From assembly GCA_021772055.1 (NCBI GenBank), contig JAETNR010000025.1, forward strand, positions 1 through 58,930: 58,930 nucleotides of DNA. The letters run 5' to 3'. Position 1 is the stretch's first letter, and the number at the start of each line of letters is the position of its first letter. A program made the translations under genes and the position numbers. The notes beneath the pieces are model-generated. The model was not told the origin of the DNA, searched no databases, and saw only the letters and a list, made by a program, of their open reading frames with translations. Positions 33,695 through 41,657 of this stretch are shown here, one piece after another. The stretch comes from Blautia sp. (GTDB lineage: Bacteria; Bacillota; Clostridia; Lachnospirales; Lachnospiraceae).

Positions 33695-33747
33695 AGCCCT
33701 CTTCTGTCTTTTAACGTATGGGACAGAAGAGGGCTTTATTTTTATTT
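33695..33747. terminator. Strong hairpin terminator downstream of glgD
   Basis: AGCCCTCTTCTGTC (33695-33708) and GACAGAAGAGGGCT (33722-33735) form a 14-bp stem, with a T-rich tail on the plus strand and an A run before it. It serves the plus-strand remnant and also glgD on the minus strand. Confidence 0.9.
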
Positions 33748-34861
33748 AAACAATATCGTCACGTTTTACATATCCCGGTCTTTCCGGATCTGCAATGATT
33801 TCTTTGGCGTGAATTACCTGTGCCCATTTATCAACTACCTGATTTTCAATATGGACATCTTTGCCGATAATGGTATTTGCCAGAATTACGCTGTTTCTCA
33901 CAACAGCTCCTTTCTTGATCTGGCAGCCACGTCCGATTACGGAATTCTCCACAGTACCTTCAATGCGGCATCCGTTGGAAACTACGGAATTTCTGATCTC
34001 TGCACCGTCAAAATACTGAGTCGGGCAGGAGTCTGTGGTTCTGGTATAGATTGGCCACTTCGGATCAAACAGATCAGTTGCCTGTTTAAAATCAATCAAA
34101 TCGATATTTGCATCATAATAACTCTTGAAGTCTGTAATGGTTGCAAAATAACCGCGATGGGCAACGCCGCGCACATCTAGCTCAGCGCATTCAATATTTA
34201 CGATCTGGGGCAGAGTGTACATGGAAGACAGCTTACGTCCCTTCTTGATCAGTTCTACAAAAAGGTCTTTCTTCATAATATAAGTATCCATGAAGATGTT
34301 GCGGTCTTTCTTGTTTCCGCGGTTCTTCTCAATGGAGTCCACACCCTTTTGCTTGTTCAGGTTGAGAACATCACAGTTGAGATAAGCTTCTCTTGCGGTA
34401 TCAACTTTGTGATATAACAAAGTGATGTCTGAGCCGGAGGCAATATGAGTCTCAAGAAGCGTATCAAAGTTCTGGGTGTAAACCATGTAACTGGGAGCAA
34501 TGACTACATAGGGCTGATGCATTCTTTCAATGATTTCAATGTTCTCATAGAATGCGGCAATGTCCGTATTGTAGAAATCGTTTGCGGAGCTTGTCTCAGA
34601 GAAAAGAAGCTGAAGCTTGCCGCGCTTGGAGTTAATGTTGTAATGACGGCCTGTCCCAAGGTGCTCTGCCAGGGAACGAGGTTTCTTTCTTGCATATACC
34701 TGGATACGGTCGATCCCGCTGTTGCTCATGTTGGAAATCGGGAAGTCGATCACGCGATATCTACCAAGGAAGGAAAAGGCTCCGATAGGACGATAGTCCT
34801 GCATTCCTTCTACATTAATATGAGTTGCGGATGAAGTTACAATTCCGAATGCCTGGCTCAT
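33746..34861 (-). CDS. glgD: Glucose-1-phosphate adenylyltransferase, GlgD subunit
   Basis: The 371-residue protein has the GlgC fold: a nucleotidyltransferase domain then left-handed beta-helix hexapeptide repeats (SVVSNGCRIEGTVENSVIGRGCQI). The N-terminal GGxGxRL nucleotide motif is replaced by GIVTSSATHINVEG, as is typical for the non-catalytic or regulatory GlgD subunit in Firmicutes. It would form heterotetramers with GlgC for ADP-glucose synthesis in glycogen storage. It starts one base after glgC ends, so the two are co-transcribed. Confidence 0.94.
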   Translation of the reverse strand: MSQAFGIVTSSATHINVEGMQDYRPIGAFSFLGRYRVIDFPISNMSNSGIDRIQVYARKKPRSLAEHLGTGRHYNINSKRGKLQLLFSETSSANDFYNTDIAAFYENIEIIERMHQPYVVIAPSYMVYTQNFDTLLETHIASGSDITLLYHKVDTAREAYLNCDVLNLNKQKGVDSIEKNRGNKKDRNIFMDTYIMKKDLFVELIKKGRKLSSMYTLPQIVNIECAELDVRGVAHRGYFATITDFKSYYDANIDLIDFKQATDLFDPKWPIYTRTTDSCPTQYFDGAEIRNSVVSNGCRIEGTVENSVIGRGCQIKKGAVVRNSVILANTIIGKDVHIENQVVDKWAQVIHAKEIIADPERPGYVKRDDIV

Positions 34862-34862
34862 G

Positions 34863-36002
34863 TTATTCTACCCCCTTAACATTTTTTGCAACGAGTTCGA
34901 TGTTTTCGCTGTCTGCGCTTCCCACAACAGCACCGCTGCCGATTTTTATATTATCAGCAACAAGCGCACGGGTTACAACCGCGCCGGGTTCTACAACTGC
35001 ACCCGGCATCAGAACGGTGTCAATGACCTTCGCACCCTGGCCGACGGTTGCACCTGTAAAGAGAACGGAGTTCTTGACTTCCCCTTCAATGCGGCAGCCC
35101 TGTGTGATAAATGCACGGTCGATTTTCGCATCCGGTCCGATATACTGCGGAAGAGCAGTGACATCTTCCGTGTAAATCTTCCATGTGTTGTCATGGAGAT
35201 TCAGCTCATTCTTTTCGTCCAGAAGATCCATATTTGCTTCCCATAAGGAATCAATGGTTCCTACATCTTTCCAGTAACCTTCGAACTCGTAAGCGATAAG
35301 AGTTTTACCGTCGTTCAGAAGGGTAGGGATAATATCCTTGCCAAAGTCATGATGAGAATCCGGGTTCTTCATATCGGAGACAAGCAGCTTGCGCAGAGTC
35401 TTCCAGTTAAAGATATAAATACCCATAGAAGCAAGATTGCTCTTGGGCTCTGCCGGTTTCTCCTCGAATTCCACAATACGTCCGTTTTCGTCTGTATTCA
35501 TGATACCGAAGCGGCTGGCTTCCTTCATGGGAACGCCGATAACTGCGATGGTTGCATCTGCATTATGCTCTTTATGGCATGCAAGCATTTTGGCATAGTT
35601 CATTTTGTAAATATGATCACCGGAGAGAATCAGAAGATATTCCGGATCATAGCTGTCAATAAAATCAATGTTCTGTGAAATCGCATCTGCGGTTCCGCGG
35701 TAAACATCCAGATCCGCATCCGCTTTTTCACGCGGGGGAAGTACGTATACTCCGCTGTCTTTCGTATCAAGACCCCAGCGGCGTCCTGCTGCAACATAGC
35801 TGTTCAGAAGAACGGATTCATACTGGGTAAGTACTCCTACAACATCAATTCCGCTATTGGCACAGTTGCTGAGGGGGAAATCAACGATACGGTATTTACC
35901 GCCATATGAAACTGCAGGTTTTGCCACTTTATTGGTAAGATCATGCAGACGACTTCCACGGCCACCGGCCAGAATCATTGCTAACATATTGTTTTGTTTC
36001 AT
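34863..36002 (-). CDS. glgC: Glucose-1-phosphate adenylyltransferase, catalytic subunit
   Basis: GlgC makes ADP-glucose from ATP and glucose-1-phosphate, the committed step of glycogen synthesis. The 379-residue sequence keeps the catalytic [15 protein letters not shown] motif, the allosteric and substrate segment [29 protein letters not shown] and EEKP. C-terminal hexapeptide repeats follow. No glycogen synthase or branching enzyme lies in the window. AAGTGAGGGTT precedes the ATG at 36002. Confidence 0.96.
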   Translation of the reverse strand: MKQNNMLAMILAGGRGSRLHDLTNKVAKPAVSYGGKYRIVDFPLSNCANSGIDVVGVLTQYESVLLNSYVAAGRRWGLDTKDSGVYVLPPREKADADLDVYRGTADAISQNIDFIDSYDPEYLLILSGDHIYKMNYAKMLACHKEHNADATIAVIGVPMKEASRFGIMNTDENGRIVEFEEKPAEPKSNLASMGIYIFNWKTLRKLLVSDMKNPDSHHDFGKDIIPTLLNDGKTLIAYEFEGYWKDVGTIDSLWEANMDLLDEKNELNLHDNTWKIYTEDVTALPQYIGPDAKIDRAFITQGCRIEGEVKNSVLFTGATVGQGAKVIDTVLMPGAVVEPGAVVTRALVADNIKIGSGAVVGSADSENIELVAKNVKGVE

Positions 36003-36034
36003 AGTGAACCCTCACTTTCCTTTTATATGAATAT

Positions 36035-36063
36035 ATTATACAATTATTTGTAAAATCTTTCCA
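36035..36063 (-). promoter_or_regulatory. Candidate glgCD promoter
   Basis: On the minus strand TGGAAA (complement of 36058-36063) and TATAAT (36035-36040) are spaced by 17 bp. In the rest of this AT-rich gap, nested short inverted repeats AGTATG/CATACT (36128, 36176) and GTAATT/AATTAC (36141, 36163) are visible but have no assigned role. Confidence 0.45.
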
Positions 36064-36261
36064 CATTTTTGTGCAAAAAAATTATATTTTATTTGTCAAA
36101 ATTCGAAATTTTTTGTCGAAACATACCAGTATGCCCTGTAGTAATTGGTGAAACAGGCTGCTAATTACCATGGATCATACTAATCCTTTTCTTATAATAA
36201 AAAATATGTTATGATTAGCGTTATCAGGTGTAAGAGTAAGCAGGGATAAGGGGGCAGGAAG

Positions 36262-37218
36262 ATGGATCACACGATGGTTAAGACGATTGCAGAATTGATT
36301 ATTCAGTTTTTTCTATATTCTTTGGCAGGCTGGTGTATGGAAGTGGCTTTGAAGTATAGGCAGTTTCACAGGTTTATTAACCGGGGATTTCTGATTGGTC
36401 CGTATTGCCCTATCTATGGAAGCGGCGCTGTGGTGATCACGGTTCTGGTGGAAGGAAGTGTGGGGATAGACGGAAGCTACGGGGAAACTTTTCTGGCCTC
36501 CTTTGTCATCTGCGGTGCACTGGAGTATTTTGTCAGCTGGTACATGGAGAAGCTGTTCCATGCCAGGTGGTGGGATTACAGCCAGAAGCCGATGAATCTC
36601 AACGGAAGGATCTGGATCGGAAATCTGATCCTTTTCGGCCTTGGGGGAATCTTCATTGTAAAGTGGATGAATCCGCCGTTCTTTGCCTGGTTGGGAAGAT
36701 GGCCCCTGTGGCTTGTCTGCGGAGCTGCCATTATGATCCTGCTGATTATGTTTTCCGATTATATTGCTTCCCATGTGCTGTTCCATATGGTAAAAAAGGA
36801 AATCGACGGTGTGGATGCAGATAATTCTGAGGAAGTCAGCACCAAGATCCGTGCACTGCTGCGCAGCAAACCGACACTGCTGCGCCGTATCGGCGATGCA
36901 TATCCGACTTTGACCGTAAGCCCGAAGGTCGTTCTGATGATTTTGAAAAAGCACCAGGAACAGCTGGCTGAAAATGTAAAGATTGCCCAGGAGCAGCTTG
37001 TGGAAAGTGTAAAAAATGCCCAGGAGCAGTTTGCGGAAAGTGTAAAAAACAGCAAGGAGCAGCTTGCGGAAAGCGTAAAGAACAGCAAGGAGCAGCTTGC
37101 GGAGAGTGTAAAGAGCAGCAGGGAACAGCTGGAGGAATCTGTCAGAAATATGAAGGAGCAGATCCAGGATACGATGGAGGATAAGAGGTCGGATTTCTTT
37201 GATAAGAGGAATCATTGA
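36262..37218 (+). CDS. CmpB-type putative ABC transporter permease with hendecad coiled-coil tail
   Basis: The 318-residue protein has five to six membrane helices in the first 180 residues, with the CmpB-family (PF06541-like) opening FFLYSLAGWCMEV and RGFLIGPYCPIYG. No ATPase partner is nearby, and the family name is historical; function is unknown. The unusual part is the C-terminus: six 11-residue units (ExVKxxxEQLx) form a long amphipathic coiled coil that should project from the membrane. AAGATGG context with a GGGGGCAGGAAG site precedes the ATG. Confidence 0.8.
   Translation: MDHTMVKTIAELIIQFFLYSLAGWCMEVALKYRQFHRFINRGFLIGPYCPIYGSGAVVITVLVEGSVGIDGSYGETFLASFVICGALEYFVSWYMEKLFHARWWDYSQKPMNLNGRIWIGNLILFGLGGIFIVKWMNPPFFAWLGRWPLWLVCGAAIMILLIMFSDYIASHVLFHMVKKEIDGVDADNSEEVSTKIRALLRSKPTLLRRIGDAYPTLTVSPKVVLMILKKHQEQLAENVKIAQEQLVESVKNAQEQFAESVKNSKEQLAESVKNSKEQLAESVKSSREQLEESVRNMKEQIQDTMEDKRSDFFDKRNH
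36970..37167 (+). repeat. Six tandem 33-bp repeats encoding an 11-residue coiled-coil unit
   Basis: Units of exactly 33 bp encode variants of ESVKNSKEQLA. The third and fourth are nearly identical and the outer ones diverge, as expected from expansion at the centre of the array. Confidence 0.93.
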
Positions 37219-37269
37219 TGCGGAGCATATTTCAGAAGTTTTTGTTAATAACTGGACGGAGAGAATGCT

Positions 37270-37298
37270 TTGCGATATAATAAACAGGCTACTATAAA
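37270..37298 (+). promoter_or_regulatory. Promoter of the surface polymer operon
   Basis: TTGCGA (37270-37275) and TATAAA (37293-37298) are spaced by 17 bp, 43 bp before the GTG start of the priming transferase. Confidence 0.6.
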
Positions 37299-37341
37299 AA
37301 TATTTTGATTGAAAATAAAATCTGGATAGAAGAGGTATCTT

Positions 37342-38733
37342 GTGAGCAGACGTGAAGATTATAAGCGTTTTATCGTTTTCTGTCTTGCGAGCTTTGTGAT
37401 TCTGGCGCAGGCAGTTATATTCGCTTTTGTATGGTATGATTATTACAGGGAATTAATATTTGAGCCATTCTGGCGTAAAGGAAACTGGGTTTTAATTGGT
37501 ATTTATGCTTTGATTTTTGCTATGTTTGCCAGACTTTACGGCGGATTGAAGGTGGGATATCTCAAGAGAATTGATGTTTTTTATTCTCTTGTTCTCGCAA
37601 CCCTTTGTACCAATCTTGTGGAATATTTTCAGATTACTCTGATCAACCGTTGGTTTTTGCCGGTAGGTCCCATGATTGAGATGACAGCAGTTCAGATGGC
37701 GGTCAATCTTGTATGGATATGGCTTTCTCGTTGGATTTATTCCAGAATATATCATGCAAGACGGCTCCTTGTCATTTATGGAGAGAGAGATCCGGGTGAT
37801 CTTATTCACAAAATGAATTCCAGAAAAGATAAATACGAGGTCAGCGGCAAAGTACATGTGCAGATAGGGGAAGAGAAAATTCACGAAATGATGGAAGATT
37901 ACGATGGCGTAATCATCTGGGATCTGCCGTCAGAAATTCGTAACCGTTTTTTGAAATATTGTTTTGCTCACTCTATTCGCTGCTATTTCAGCCCCAAGAT
38001 TTCGGATGTGATTTTGACCGGAAGCGAGAGGATTCATCTGTTTGATACTCCCTTGATGGTCTCCAGGAATATGGGATTGTCTGTAGACCAAAGAGCAGCT
38101 AAAAGGGCCATGGATATTGTGATTTCCGGATTGGGGATTCTTGTTTTTTCTCCGCTGATGGTACTGATCGCCATTTTAATTAAATTATATGACAGAGGCC
38201 CGGTTTTTTATTTTCAGGACCGTCTGACAAAGGATAAAAAGGAGTTTAGAATTCGCAAGTTCCGCAGTATGCGCGTAGACTCGGAAAAGGACGGAGCACG
38301 TCTTGCATCGAAGCATGACTCCAGAATAACGCCTGTGGGCAGAGTCCTTCGAAATCTTCATTTGGATGAGCTTCCGCAGCTGTTCAACGTACTGGCAGGA
38401 GATATGTCTCTGGTGGGGCCTCGTCCGGAGCGTGACTGTATTATGCAGGAATATCTGGAGGAAATACCGGAATTTGATTACCGTCTGAAAGTGAAAGCCG
38501 GTCTTACAGGATACGCGCAGGTTTATGGAAAATATAATACAACGCCGTATGATAAACTGAAACTGGATCTATTTTATATAGAGAATTATTCCTTTTTATT
38601 AGATATTAAATTGCTGTTTATGACTGTAAAGATCTTTTTTCAGAAAGAAACTTCTGAAGGCGTAGATGATATTCAGAGAAATGCATTGAAAGAGTCTGTT
38701 TCGGAAAGAGACAGGGAGGAGAAGGATGAGTGA
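37342..38733 (+). CDS. Polyprenyl glycosylphosphotransferase (priming sugar transferase)
   Basis: The 463-residue protein has four N-terminal membrane helices, a Rossmann-like middle (LLVIYGERDPG) and the catalytic bacterial sugar transferase domain from about 255. That domain contains KRAMDIVISGLG, FRIRKFRSMR, LHLDELPQLFNVLAGDMSLVGPRPE and KAGLTGYAQVYG. It transfers a sugar-1-phosphate to undecaprenyl phosphate, starting assembly of a surface polymer. The GTG start is preceded by AGAGGT. It is the first gene of a five-gene run and overlaps the LicD gene by 8 bp. Confidence 0.94.
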   Translation: MSRREDYKRFIVFCLASFVILAQAVIFAFVWYDYYRELIFEPFWRKGNWVLIGIYALIFAMFARLYGGLKVGYLKRIDVFYSLVLATLCTNLVEYFQITLINRWFLPVGPMIEMTAVQMAVNLVWIWLSRWIYSRIYHARRLLVIYGERDPGDLIHKMNSRKDKYEVSGKVHVQIGEEKIHEMMEDYDGVIIWDLPSEIRNRFLKYCFAHSIRCYFSPKISDVILTGSERIHLFDTPLMVSRNMGLSVDQRAAKRAMDIVISGLGILVFSPLMVLIAILIKLYDRGPVFYFQDRLTKDKKEFRIRKFRSMRVDSEKDGARLASKHDSRITPVGRVLRNLHLDELPQLFNVLAGDMSLVGPRPERDCIMQEYLEEIPEFDYRLKVKAGLTGYAQVYGKYNTTPYDKLKLDLFYIENYSFLLDIKLLFMTVKIFFQKETSEGVDDIQRNALKESVSERDREEKDE

Positions 38734-39547
38734 GAAAAATCTGCGGGATCTGCAGTTGGTGGAACTTGATCTCCTGAAGGAATTTCTTCGTATTTGTGAG
38801 AAATACCATTTGCGTTATTTTGCCCTTGGGGGAACCTTGCTGGGGGCTGTTCGCCATAAGGGGTTCATTCCCTGGGATGATGATGTGGATGTGGGAATGC
38901 CCAGGCCTGATTTTATCCGTTTTGAGGAGATCATAGAGAGGGAGCTGCCGGAATACTTCCATTACAAAAGTATCAGCCGGACACCTGGTTATACCCATTA
39001 TGTTCCGAGAATGACAGATGGAAGGGTAAAGGTGATTGATTCTTCTGCAGCTTCAGAAAAGGAGAAAGAGGCATGGATTGACATTTTTCCTATGGATGGC
39101 ATGCCAGGTGGGAAATACAGACGGAAATTTCACTGCGTTTGCCTTCTTCTTGCCCGTATGAGGGTGAATTATTCTTTGTTTTCTACAAACATTGATTTGA
39201 AGAAAAAAGACAGACCTTTTTATGAAAAGGTTTTGATTCAGCTTGGAAGGATACTTCCGGTAGAGAAGATATTTAAAACAGAAAGAGAATTGGTACGCCT
39301 GGATAGGCTGATGCAGAAATATTCCTATGATGAGTCTCCCTATCTGATTAATTTTATGGGGATTCATAAATTGAAGGAAATGTTTCATAAGAAATATTAT
39401 GGAGATGGAGCATTATATGATTTTGAAGGTGTAAAGCTTATGGGCCCCCAAGATTATGATCATGTTTTGCGTCAGATGTATGGGGAATACTTAAATCCGC
39501 CGTCTAAGGAAGAGATGAATCATCACCATACCCGGATTAAGGAGTGA
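38726..39547 (+). CDS. LicD family phosphotransferase
   Basis: The 273-residue protein has the LicD signature ALGGTLLGAVRHKGFIPWDDDVDVGM, where the DDDVD aspartates bind metal. LicD proteins move phosphocholine, glycerol-phosphate or similar groups from a CDP-activated donor to surface glycans. No choline uptake or LicC gene is seen here, while a CDP-glycerol-forming domain lies at 47060, so glycerol-phosphate is the more likely donor. It overlaps the priming transferase gene and is 7 bp from the next. Confidence 0.9.
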   Translation: MSEKNLRDLQLVELDLLKEFLRICEKYHLRYFALGGTLLGAVRHKGFIPWDDDVDVGMPRPDFIRFEEIIERELPEYFHYKSISRTPGYTHYVPRMTDGRVKVIDSSAASEKEKEAWIDIFPMDGMPGGKYRRKFHCVCLLLARMRVNYSLFSTNIDLKKKDRPFYEKVLIQLGRILPVEKIFKTERELVRLDRLMQKYSYDESPYLINFMGIHKLKEMFHKKYYGDGALYDFEGVKLMGPQDYDHVLRQMYGEYLNPPSKEEMNHHHTRIKE

Positions 39548-39554
39548 GAGCATA

Positions 39555-40406
39555 ATGGTCTCTATAACTGGTTTTGAGGAAGGATATTCCGTATTGATGT
39601 CAGTTTATGAAAAGGAAAGACCGGAATATTTGAGGGCAAGTATCATGAGTATGCTGAGGCAGACACTTCCCTGTTCGGATTTTGTCCTGGTATGTGACGG
39701 CCCTTTGCCGGATGAACTGGAAGAAGTGATAAGCTGGGCTGCAAAAGAGCTGGGAGAACGCTTTCAATGCGTAAGACTTTCAGAGAATCAGGGACTTGGA
39801 AATGCTCTTGGAGTGGGAATCGGCTACTGCAGATGCCCGGTGATCGTTCGGATGGACAGTGATGATATCAGCCGTCCGGAGCGCTGTGAAAAACAGTTAA
39901 ATAAAATGAGAAGCGGTAATTATGACATTGTTGGGGGAAGCCTTGCGGAATTTATAAATGAACCGGGAGATACGGAAAGTCTGCGTGTTTTGCCGGAAAC
40001 TCCTGAGGAGATCATGGAATTTGCGAAAGTCAGAAACCCTTTTAATCATCCTTGTGTAATGTTAAAAAAAGATGCGGTTCGGGAGAACGGAAGCTATCAG
40101 GATTTTCCCGGGTTTGAGGATTATTTTTTGTGGATTAGGATGCTGAAGAACGGATGCCGCGGTTATAATATTCAGGAGGTTGTATTGGATATGCGTACCG
40201 GAAACGGGATGTATGCCCGCAGAGGAGGCGGAACATATATAAGAAATCTGATACGTTTTCAGAAATATCTGAAGGGGCAGAAACTCATAGGAACCGGAAG
40301 GTTTTTGCAGAACTGTCTCTCCAGGTCTTTGATGGCAGTAATACCGGGAAAGCTGCGCAGCAATCTTTACTACTGCTTTTTAAGAGAAAAAAGTGGGAGA
40401 AAATAA
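39555..40406 (+). CDS. Glycosyltransferase family 2
   Basis: The 283-residue GT-A enzyme shows YSVLMSVYEKERPEYL at the start, LVCDGPL, and the DxD motif in RMDSDDISRPER. EDYFLWIRML supplies the likely catalytic base region. It would add a sugar to the lipid-linked intermediate made by the priming transferase. There are no membrane helices. The gene is within the operon, with 1 bp to the next start. Confidence 0.92.
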   Translation: MVSITGFEEGYSVLMSVYEKERPEYLRASIMSMLRQTLPCSDFVLVCDGPLPDELEEVISWAAKELGERFQCVRLSENQGLGNALGVGIGYCRCPVIVRMDSDDISRPERCEKQLNKMRSGNYDIVGGSLAEFINEPGDTESLRVLPETPEEIMEFAKVRNPFNHPCVMLKKDAVRENGSYQDFPGFEDYFLWIRMLKNGCRGYNIQEVVLDMRTGNGMYARRGGGTYIRNLIRFQKYLKGQKLIGTGRFLQNCLSRSLMAVIPGKLRSNLYYCFLREKSGRK

Positions 40407-40407
40407 A

Positions 40408-41646
40408 ATGAGCACAGCAGGGAAATATATAAAAAGAATCATAAATTTGTCACCTATATTAAAAGAGTGTTCTGTTCATATTTATGAGTTTGTTAGAAGA
40501 GGGGCATATCTGCGTTATGTTATAGGAAACCCGATTGAACCGAAGACGGTAGTATTTGAATCCTACCTTGGCAGCAGTTATGCCTGCAGTCCCAAAGCTT
40601 TGTATGAGGCAATGTGCTCTGACCCTGTTTATAAAGATTACAGGAAAGTATGGATGTTTCGGAATCCGGAAAAATATCAGTTTTTAGAAAAAAATCCGGG
40701 TACAGTGCTTGTAAAACGAGGCTCAAAAGACTATTACAGATACTATGCAGCAGCAAAGTTCTGGATTACAAATTACCTTCCGGAATATGGAATTCGTAAA
40801 CGCAGTGGTCAAATATATGTTCAGACCTGGCATGGCACTCCGCTGAAAAAAATCGGATGTGATGTTATGCGGAAAGAACTGCCTTTGGCTGAAAGAAAGA
40901 GAACCTTCCATAAATATGAGAGAGAAGGAAAATCTATTGACTATCTGCCGTCTCCCTCTGCCTTTTATTCAGAAAAAATTACCAGTGCCTTCCTTCTTGG
41001 AAAGCAGGCAGAGATTCTGCAATACGGATATCCAAGAAATGATGCTCTCTTGCGGCCGAAAAAGGAGAAAATTGCAAAGATCCGCAGAAAACTTGGGATA
41101 CCGGCGGAAAAGAAAGTAATCCTTTATGCACCAACCTGGAGAGATAATCAGCATACGCCTGGGGTGGGATATACTTATAAGCTTGGCATAGATTTCACCA
41201 AACTTAAAGAAAAGCTTGGCAGGGAATATGTGCTGCTTTTCCGTGCGCATTATCTTATAAGTAGCCGATTTGATTTTGACCAATATGAGGGATTTGTATA
41301 TAACGTTTCAGAATATGACGATATTAATGATCTCTATATTGCCGCTGATATGTTGGTAACAGATTATTCCAGCGTGTTTTTTGATTATGCGATTTTAAGA
41401 AGGCCGATTCTCTTTTATATGTATGATTATGAAGAATACAAGGAACAAATGCGTGATTTTTATTTTGGAATAGAGGAGCTTCCGGGACCGGTAATAAAAG
41501 AGAAAAGAGATATTTCCGATGATATCTGCAGTTTAATGGAATCGTTTTCCTATGATGAAAGATATCAGAAATTTAATGAGAAGTTTAATCCTGTGACAAT
41601 ACCCTGCAGCAGCCGGATGCTGAAAAAAATCACAGGGCAAATGTAG
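40408..41646 (+). CDS. CDP-glycerol glycerophosphotransferase family protein (TagF/TagB-like)
   Basis: The approximately 412-residue protein carries the family motifs WHGTPLKKIG, SPSAFYSEKI, YGYPRND, YAPTWRD and VTDYSSVFFDYA, covering the active-site histidine and CDP-glycerol-binding residues of TagF. It would add glycerol-phosphate (or ribitol-phosphate) units to the lipid-linked glycan at the membrane surface. I chose the ATG at 40408 with GGGAG at 40394-40398. A GTG five codons earlier overlaps the previous gene. Confidence 0.91.
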   Translation: MSTAGKYIKRIINLSPILKECSVHIYEFVRRGAYLRYVIGNPIEPKTVVFESYLGSSYACSPKALYEAMCSDPVYKDYRKVWMFRNPEKYQFLEKNPGTVLVKRGSKDYYRYYAAAKFWITNYLPEYGIRKRSGQIYVQTWHGTPLKKIGCDVMRKELPLAERKRTFHKYEREGKSIDYLPSPSAFYSEKITSAFLLGKQAEILQYGYPRNDALLRPKKEKIAKIRRKLGIPAEKKVILYAPTWRDNQHTPGVGYTYKLGIDFTKLKEKLGREYVLLFRAHYLISSRFDFDQYEGFVYNVSEYDDINDLYIAADMLVTDYSSVFFDYAILRRPILFYMYDYEEYKEQMRDFYFGIEELPGPVIKEKRDISDDICSLMESFSYDERYQKFNEKFNPVTIPCSSRMLKKITGQM

Positions 41647-41657
41647 GAGGAATATTT

